From Dehalococcoidia bacterium (GTDB lineage Bacteria > Chloroflexota > Dehalococcoidia > Lucifugimonadales > UBA3495): a stretch of 57,461 bases of DNA. Location of the stretch: NCBI GenBank assembly GCA_022450395.1, contig JAKUQE010000017.1, positions 1 through 57,461 of the forward strand, read 5' to 3'. The stretch's first letter is position 1, and each line of letters begins with the position of its first letter. This document shows positions 52,573 to 57,461 of this stretch, piece by piece. The notes under the pieces are model-generated. The model was not told the DNA's origin. It saw nothing but the letters and a program-made list of their open reading frames with translations, and ran no database searches. The translations under genes were made by a program, and so were the position numbers.

Positions 52573-53286
52573 CTACCTCCACCGCCGCGACTCTAGTGCC
52601 CGTATCGAGAGGAAAACGAAGAAGGAGGTAAGCAGCAGATAGTAGGCTATGTGTTTCGTGTCAATCACACCCCGTTCGAAATCGTCGAAGTGGCTTTTCA
52701 AGCCGATCTCGTTGACGATTGTGGCGGGTAATCCGGTCAGGGTCCCGGCCGCGAAGTCGGTGAAGTAAAGCACCAAAAGAATGCCCATCGCTACGACGGC
52801 GGCTACGATCTGGTTGCTGGTCAGCGTGGAAGTTAGCAAACCTACGGAGAGAGCTGCCGCGCCGTACAGAATCAATCCCAAATAGCCAGACCAGATGGGA
52901 CCGGGGTCCGGGTCGGCAAAGATGACCAGTAAAAGTACAAAATATAGGGTTAACACAATTGTGCCCAGGAGAAAGACCAGGCTGGCTATATATTTGCCCA
53001 ATATAACTTCCCAGTCCCGGACCGGTGAGGTTAGCAAAAGCTCGATGGTCCCTAATTTCTGCTCTTCGGCCAATAACCGCATGGTGAGCGTGGGGGCCAA
53101 CAAGATTAGTATGATGGTAGCCCCTTGGAAAAAGCTGCTCATCGACGCTTGCGGGAAGGGGTTGCTCAGGTCCCTCACAAAAAAGAAACTGGCTAGAGCC
53201 AGGAAAATCATAGCTACGATATAGGCGGTGGGGCTGGAGAAGTAGATTTGAATCTCTTTCCAAGCCACTGCTTGGACAGTGCGCAT
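52573..53286 (-). CDS. ABC-2 type permease, GldF-like
   Basis: This 237-residue membrane protein has six hydrophobic helices, with the family's WKEIQIYFSSPTAYIVAMIF at the start and MRLLAEEQKLGTIELLLTSPVRDWEVILGK in the middle. The segment after helix 2 is the standard ABC-2 coupling helix. The gene follows the ATPase by two bases and precedes the GldG-like gene by one base, so the three form one transport complex. Substrate is unknown. Confidence 0.9.
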   Translation of the reverse strand: MRTVQAVAWKEIQIYFSSPTAYIVAMIFLALASFFFVRDLSNPFPQASMSSFFQGATIILILLAPTLTMRLLAEEQKLGTIELLLTSPVRDWEVILGKYIASLVFLLGTIVLTLYFVLLLVIFADPDPGPIWSGYLGLILYGAAALSVGLLTSTLTSNQIVAAVVAMGILLVLYFTDFAAGTLTGLPATIVNEIGLKSHFDDFERGVIDTKHIAYYLLLTSFFVFLSIRALESRRWR

Positions 53287-53288
53287 CG

Positions 53289-54251
53289 CTAGAGCTCCTC
53301 GTGGGTTGTTAGTTTTAGGAAGATCTCTTCCAGGCTCATCCCCATGGTTTGCATGCTAAGTAGGCTCCATCCGGCGCCGATCACCGTTCTGGAGATCTCG
53401 TCCCTAAGGTCCTGACCCTCATTTGCTTGAATGGTGTAGATCTCCTTGCCATGGCTCGACTGGTGAGACGCACTGGCCACCCCTTTCAAGGCCCGCAACG
53501 CCGGTAACACCTGGGACACCGGACCACCGATCTCTACTTCCATCTGCTCGGAACCCTTCAACCTCTCGGCCAGGTTTTCTGGGGTGTCCTCAGCCACGAT
53601 CTTACCTTCGCTTATGATAAGAACACGATCGCAGATCATGCTAACTTCGGGCAAGATATGGGTGCTTAGCACCACGGTCTGTTCCCGGCCTAGCTCTTGG
53701 ATCAGCCGCCTGGTTTCCACAACTTGTATCGGATCTATGCCAATGGTGGGCTCGTCCAGGACCAGAACTTCCGGTTCGTGGAGGATCGCTTGGGCGATGC
53801 CGACCCGCTGACGGAATCCCTTGGATAACTTTCCTATCAAGGTTGACCGATAGTCGCCCAACCGGCATACGTCGATCACCTCTGATATACGGCGTTTGAT
53901 GGCCTTGGGCGGCATCTGGCGCAGCGTTCCCATGTATTTGAGGTAGCTGTTCACCGGCATGTCGGTATAAAGGGGGACGGTTTCCGGCAAGTAGCCCACC
54001 CTCCGCCTGACCTCCAGCGACTGCTCCACGATGTCGAAGCCGTCAAGGGTAACTTTACCCCTGGTTGGTGGCATGTAACCGGTTAAGATACGCATGGTGG
54101 TGGTCTTGCCCGCGCCGTTGGGTCCCAAGAATCCCAGGACCTCCCCTCTTTCCACGCCAAAATTGACATCCTCTATGGCTGCGTATGGACCATAGTAGTG
54201 GGTGAGGCCGGAAGCCTGAATCATGAGCGATTTAGAGTCTTGCTTTACCAT
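53289..54251 (-). CDS. ABC transporter ATP-binding protein, GldA-like
   Basis: The 320-residue ATPase drives the GldF/GldG-like complex. Walker A is GPNGAGKTT (43-51), the signature is LSKGFRQRVGIAQAIL, Walker B VLVLDEPTIGIDP, and the H-loop STHILPEV. A C-terminal region of about 90 residues (ERLKGSEQMEVEIGG onward) is typical for the NosF/GldA/CcmA-type ATPases. It is the first gene of the operon; the divergent speD promoter is about 100 bases upstream. Confidence 0.93.
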   Translation of the reverse strand: MVKQDSKSLMIQASGLTHYYGPYAAIEDVNFGVERGEVLGFLGPNGAGKTTTMRILTGYMPPTRGKVTLDGFDIVEQSLEVRRRVGYLPETVPLYTDMPVNSYLKYMGTLRQMPPKAIKRRISEVIDVCRLGDYRSTLIGKLSKGFRQRVGIAQAILHEPEVLVLDEPTIGIDPIQVVETRRLIQELGREQTVVLSTHILPEVSMICDRVLIISEGKIVAEDTPENLAERLKGSEQMEVEIGGPVSQVLPALRALKGVASASHQSSHGKEIYTIQANEGQDLRDEISRTVIGAGWSLLSMQTMGMSLEEIFLKLTTHEEL

Positions 54252-54345
54252 AGGGTTGCATCCCGCCGTCTATTGAGTGAAAATTACACTAGGCTAGATG
54301 GCATTAATTCGTAATCGACAGTGATGATATTCCATACGAATGGAT

Positions 54346-54373
54346 TTGCCAAGGCGTAGGGTATCCCTATAAT
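54346..54373 (+). promoter_or_regulatory. Sigma-70-type promoter of speD-speB
   Basis: TTGCCA (54346-54351) and TATAAT (54368-54373) with a 16-base spacer. The expected start of transcription is near 54380, about 30 bases before the speD ATG. Confidence 0.7.
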
Positions 54374-54408
54374 TCGCGATATGGCGTAAATTGGCCGAGG
54401 GAGGTAGG

Positions 54409-54840
54409 ATGCACCTGGTGATCGACGGATACCGTGGAGATCTTGATAGGATGTGGGACGTTGAATTGGTACGGTCCTTTTTGACCGACTGTCCCGCAAC
54501 CCTGGGCATGACCCGAATTACCGAGCCCGAAGTATTGAAGTACGATGCTCCTAAGGAGCAGGATTCGGGTGTATCCGGATTCGTGATTATAGCGGAGAGC
54601 CACATTAGCATACACACATTCCCTAATCGCGATTACGTAAACATCGATATATTTTCGTGCCAGCCATTCGATCACGACCAGGCTTTGTCTGAAGTGAAAA
54701 GTCTGTTTCAACTTCAGGACGCGAAAACATGGCTCCTAGACCGGGGGTTGGAGTGGCTGGACACCGAGCAGGGGCGAAACGAGGTGCGGGAGCAACGCAC
54801 TGCTTTGGATGCCAGTTCGCCGGATCGCCCCCGTGTCTGA
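54409..54840 (+). CDS. speD: S-adenosylmethionine decarboxylase proenzyme
   Basis: SpeD makes decarboxylated SAM, the aminopropyl donor for spermidine. It is a self-cleaving proenzyme: the E63-S64 bond in IIAESHISIHTFP splits to give the pyruvoyl group. ATG 54409 was chosen over the ATG at 54391 because gggagg lies just upstream and MHLVIDGYRG is the family start. The catalytic His68 and the surrounding DYVNIDIFSC are in place. The protein has 143 residues, with an extra C-terminal tail of about 20 polar residues. The downstream speB gene overlaps it by 32 bases. Confidence 0.94.
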   Translation: MHLVIDGYRGDLDRMWDVELVRSFLTDCPATLGMTRITEPEVLKYDAPKEQDSGVSGFVIIAESHISIHTFPNRDYVNIDIFSCQPFDHDQALSEVKSLFQLQDAKTWLLDRGLEWLDTEQGRNEVREQRTALDASSPDRPRV

Positions 54841-55723
54841 AACGGAACACCTGCCCTGGATACCCCCAAACTTCCTGGCGCTCCCCGCGGAAAATAGCGG
54901 CCTTGATGAGGCCAGGGCCGTGCTTATTCCGGTACCGTACGACAGCACGACTTCACTACGAGGCGGGGCGAGGAACGGACCGGCCGCCCTCATTGAAGCC
55001 TCATATGGCCTTGAAGATTACGACCACGAACTTGATTTGGATGTTTCATTGGTCGGGATCCATACCACCCAGGCCCTTGAGGCCCATATGGGGGGGCCGG
55101 CCGAAATGGTCAAACGGGTGCGGGCGGCTGTCGGTAGTTACGCACACTCCGGGAGGCTGGTCGGCGTGTTAGGGGGCGAACACTCGGTATGTATCGGCTC
55201 GGTCCAAGCTAATCTAGAGGTTTATCCCGATATTTCGGTGCTCTACATCGACGCCCATGCCGATCTGCGGAACGAGTACATGGGCACGCCTTGGGGCCAT
55301 GCATCGGGGGCCAGGAGAATCCACGAGATGTGCCCGCTCGTATTAGTAGGGGTGCGCAGTCTTTGCCCGGAAGAGCGGGACTATATCAAATCAGCCTCTA
55401 TACCCACGTTCTACTGGCCGCCATCTTGCGACGACCGGGAGTTGATCAGCGGTATAGTCGAGCATCTTGGACCGACGGTATACGTTAGCATTGATCTCGA
55501 CGCTTTAGACCCGGCCTTGATGCCCGCCGTGGGGACACCGGAGCCGGGAGGGCTGAGTTGGTACCAGATGGTTTCGTTGTTGCGATGCGTCGCTGAGACA
55601 AGGCGTATCGTTGGGTTCGATATCACCGAATTATGCCCGGCTGAGGGTCCGGCGGCCTGCTCCTATACGGCGGCCAAGCTGGTCTACAAATTGGTGGCAT
55701 ACGCCACCTCTCTCGGAAAATGA
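54809..55723 (+). CDS. speB: Agmatinase / ureohydrolase
   Basis: The enzyme cleaves urea from agmatine (or from aminopropylagmatine) to give putrescine (or spermidine). The 304-residue protein has all manganese ligands: H125 in GGEHSV, D148/H150/D152 in YIDAHADLR, and two Asp in VSIDLDALDPA. ATG 54809 lies within speD; the overlap of 32 bases suggests coupled translation. With speD but no arginine decarboxylase or speE nearby, it could serve either the agmatine-putrescine route or the Thermus-type route in which aminopropylagmatine is the substrate. Confidence 0.93.
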   Translation: MPVRRIAPVSETEHLPWIPPNFLALPAENSGLDEARAVLIPVPYDSTTSLRGGARNGPAALIEASYGLEDYDHELDLDVSLVGIHTTQALEAHMGGPAEMVKRVRAAVGSYAHSGRLVGVLGGEHSVCIGSVQANLEVYPDISVLYIDAHADLRNEYMGTPWGHASGARRIHEMCPLVLVGVRSLCPEERDYIKSASIPTFYWPPSCDDRELISGIVEHLGPTVYVSIDLDALDPALMPAVGTPEPGGLSWYQMVSLLRCVAETRRIVGFDITELCPAEGPAACSYTAAKLVYKLVAYATSLGK

Positions 55724-55748
55724 CGAAAGATCGCCCAAGGGCGAATCG

Positions 55749-55862
55749 TTGCCACTGGGCATATCCATAGGAGCCGGCGCTTCGGCCGGTGCGGCTCCCG
55801 CATTAATCTTAATACTGGCCGCTCCGCTGAGATATGGGATTCTGGAGACCGGGTTTAGATAA
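55749..55862 (+). CDS. Possible small glycine-zipper membrane peptide
   Basis: A TTG at 55749 opens a 37-residue frame (LPLGISIGAGASAGAAPAL then ILILAAPLRYGILETGFR) ending in TAA at 55862, just before the M50 protease. The Gly/Ala pattern resembles small glycine-zipper membrane peptides. There is no strong ribosome site, so this is a weak call. Confidence 0.2.
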   Translation: MPLGISIGAGASAGAAPALILILAAPLRYGILETGFR

Positions 55863-55865
55863 TCG

Positions 55866-56984
55866 ATGGGACCTTCCATCCGCGTGGGCAAAATCTTCGG
55901 TATTCCCATTGAGATCCACTTCAGTTGGGTCTTCATCTTCCTGCTGATGATCGTAATCCTGGGCGACCTGTTCGACCAATCTCAATCTACTGCCCTCGGA
56001 CGTTGGGCGTGGGCGTTGTTGATTGCGGTCCTGTTCTTCGCGTCTGTTCTTGCCCATGAGCTTTCCCACAGCCTAGTGGCGGTTCGTAAGGGCATCCCCG
56101 TAGACGGGATTACGCTGTTCTTCTTCGGCGGCGTTTCGCACCTGGCCCACGAAGCGCGCCGCCCCTACGTCGAGTTCGTAATCACGGTTGTCGGGCCGCT
56201 GTGTAGCATCTTGCTGGCCGGAATATTCTGGGTCCTCTGGCTGCAATTTCAGGGCACCAACTCGTCTCTGGAATTAGCTTTCCGGTTGCTGATGAGCATA
56301 AACCTGATGCTGGGCGTCTTTAACATGCTACCGGGCTTTCCTCTGGACGGAGGGCGTGTGTTGAGGTCCGTCATCTGGGGGCTATCTGGGAGCTACTGGC
56401 GAGCCACACAAATAGCGGTGAGGGCAGGGCAAGTGATAGGCGGGTTGATCGCTTTGGGAGGCGGCTACCTGGCCGTTGATAATTTCCATGCTGTTGGGAT
56501 ATCTGGGATATGGATTATATTGATCGGCGCCTTCCTCTTCTCCGCGGCCACCGCGACCTACCGGCAGGAACGGGCCAAAGAGCGTCTAAAAACCTACCGG
56601 GTAGCGGACGTAATGAACGAGGAGTGGTGGACACTACCTGGGGAAATGTTGATGAACTCTCCCTTGGTTACCCAGGGCTTGGCCGAACATGACAATCTGT
56701 TAGCGGTTTCATTGAACGGACAGGTCGAAGGTATGATCACTCGGCGGTTGATGGACCGTATCCCCAGAAGAGCGTGGGGTTCTACTCTATTGTCTCAAGC
56801 TATGTTGCCCCTACGGTCACTGCCCATACTGACCCCTGCGGATACCGCGTCAGAAGCGATGGACCAGATGGAGACCGGCAGGTTAAGTAGTCTGGCGGTG
56901 ATGAGAAACGGTGAATTGTTGGGCTTCGTAAGCCGAGACGGTATCATAAGGCTCGCCAGGCGGCGGAACAGGAACCGTGTTTAA
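55866..56984 (+). CDS. M50 family (site-2) metalloprotease with CBS domains
   Basis: A membrane-embedded zinc protease. The 372-residue protein has six hydrophobic helices. The zinc motif is H64-E65-x2-H68 in SVLAHELSHSLVAV and the third ligand is the Asp of PGFPLDGGRVLRS. Two CBS-like units follow from about 240 (VADVMNEEWWTLPGEM) to the end (SSLAVMRNGELLGFVSRDGIIRL), which suggests control by a nucleotide. This matches the SpoIVFB/YfhP-like subgroup. Its substrate is unknown. It is 142 bases downstream of speB, same strand. Confidence 0.92.
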   Translation: MGPSIRVGKIFGIPIEIHFSWVFIFLLMIVILGDLFDQSQSTALGRWAWALLIAVLFFASVLAHELSHSLVAVRKGIPVDGITLFFFGGVSHLAHEARRPYVEFVITVVGPLCSILLAGIFWVLWLQFQGTNSSLELAFRLLMSINLMLGVFNMLPGFPLDGGRVLRSVIWGLSGSYWRATQIAVRAGQVIGGLIALGGGYLAVDNFHAVGISGIWIILIGAFLFSAATATYRQERAKERLKTYRVADVMNEEWWTLPGEMLMNSPLVTQGLAEHDNLLAVSLNGQVEGMITRRLMDRIPRRAWGSTLLSQAMLPLRSLPILTPADTASEAMDQMETGRLSSLAVMRNGELLGFVSRDGIIRLARRRNRNRV

Positions 56985-57083
56985 CAGTCTCCGTTCCGCG
57001 GCCTGTGCTACAATAGATCCCGCCGCCCGGTAGTCAGGATTGCCGCCGGGAAAGGGCGGCTGAAAGAGTAACAGAGGACACAG

Positions 57084-57461
57084 ATGCCGCCTCAGGAAAT
57101 CGTGTATTTGGACCATGCGGGAACCACCCCGACCGACCCCCGGGTGCTGGAAGCCATGCTTCCCTATTTCACGGGATTGTACGGGAATCCATCCAGCATG
57201 CACACGGTTGGGCAAGAAGCCCGTTACGCGCTGGACGGCGCCCGGGAGAGGGTGGCGAAGGTGCTGCATTGCCGGGCCGGAGAAATAGTGTTCACCGGCA
57301 GCGGTACTGAATCCGACAACGCCGCCATCAGCGGGGTGGCCACGGCGTTGGAGGAGACCGGCAATCACATCATTACCTCCACGGTTGAGCACCACGCCGT
57401 ATTACACACTTGCCAGTACCTGGAGAACATTGGATTTGACGTGACATATCTGCCGGTGGAT
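57084..57461 (+). CDS. Cysteine desulfurase, NifS/IscS type (partial, 3' end missing)
   Basis: Cysteine desulfurases take sulfur from cysteine for iron-sulfur clusters and tRNA thiolation. The 126 visible residues have the family start [19 protein letters not shown], then [29 protein letters not shown] (PLP phosphate site) and [12 protein letters not shown] (His stacking on PLP). The ATG at 57084 follows agagga. The PLP lysine and active Cys lie beyond the window. It could supply clusters for the complex I and succinate dehydrogenase genes. Confidence 0.93.
   Translation, partial: MPPQEIVYLDHAGTTPTDPRVLEAMLPYFTGLYGNPSSMHTVGQEARYALDGARERVAKVLHCRAGEIVFTGSGTESDNAAISGVATALEETGNHIITSTVEHHAVLHTCQYLENIGFDVTYLPVD

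Noticed and set aside
1-57461. Genome-wide reassignment of UGA to Trp or another amino acid
   Set aside because: Several intact genes end at TGA exactly where the family ends (nuoM, sdhA, the ADP-ribose NUDIX), and prfB (RF2) with a UGA-dependent frameshift is present.

Overview
The window reads as a chromosomal segment of an uncultivated or poorly known bacterium, most likely a member of the Chloroflexota (Dehalococcoidia/SAR202-like). That placement is an inference from the gene mix: complex I NuoM/NuoN, a class E-type succinate dehydrogenase with an HdrB-like subunit, a threonyl-tRNA synthetase without the N-terminal TGS domain, a GroEL with a His/Gly tail, a Gld-type ABC module with a DUF4340 protein, and Pro/Thr-stalked lipoproteins. 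Genes are densely packed, the DNA is GC-rich, ATG, GTG and TTG starts are all used, and TGA is a normal stop codon. No rRNA, tRNA, CRISPR array, transposase or phage gene was found.

Layout. 1-7966 (+) is energy metabolism: the end of nuoM, nuoN, NAD kinase, an ADP-sugar NUDIX hydrolase, then sdhA-sdhB-HdrB-like. 7979-16399 (-) holds an amidohydrolase lipoprotein broken by an in-frame TGA, a Uma2-family protein, a class III aminotransferase, malate dehydrogenase, an MFS permease and a thioredoxin-fold DUF255 protein. 16717-20942 has a D-2-hydroxyacid dehydrogenase (+), a DUF433/DUF5615 toxin-antitoxin pair, thrS and plsY (-). 21327-24439 (+) has two tandem CE7-like esterases, the second lacking its nucleophile serine, and prfB with a classic programmed +1 frameshift. 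24541-27502 (-) is ribD-ribE-ribBA. 27793-33177 (-) has a SIMPL lipoprotein, an ECF sigma/anti-sigma pair, an acyl-CoA dehydrogenase, and a compact two-gene operon of a three-helix membrane protein and a small TIR-like protein. 33297-38695 holds selA, an alpha/beta hydrolase with Gly at the nucleophile position, groEL (-) and an EndoQ-like PHP nuclease. 38771-41614 (-) is a multi-repeat DUF5666-like protein plus a stalked lipoprotein. 41852-48116 (+) is rimI-like, coaE, a CbbQ/NorQ AAA+ ATPase, a CoA-pyrophosphatase-like NUDIX and a giant CbbO/NorD VWA protein. 48312-54251 (-) is cinA and a Gld-like ABC operon with DUF4340. 54409-57461 (+) is speD-speB, an M50 protease with CBS domains, and the start of a cysteine desulfurase.

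Working together: nuo, sdh and mdh supply respiration and the TCA cycle, speD/speB polyamines, rib flavins for the flavoenzymes, and the sigma/anti-sigma pair probably an envelope response. The least explained parts are the TIR/membrane operon (possible two-gene defence or signalling module), the AAA+/VWA pair wrapped around CoA-metabolism genes with no visible client, and several otherwise convincing reading frames interrupted by single stop codons, three of them TGA, in a window that also carries selA. The stop codons are more likely pseudogenes or sequence errors than selenocysteine, but they can be tested. Two families of short GC-rich palindromes are scattered between genes.
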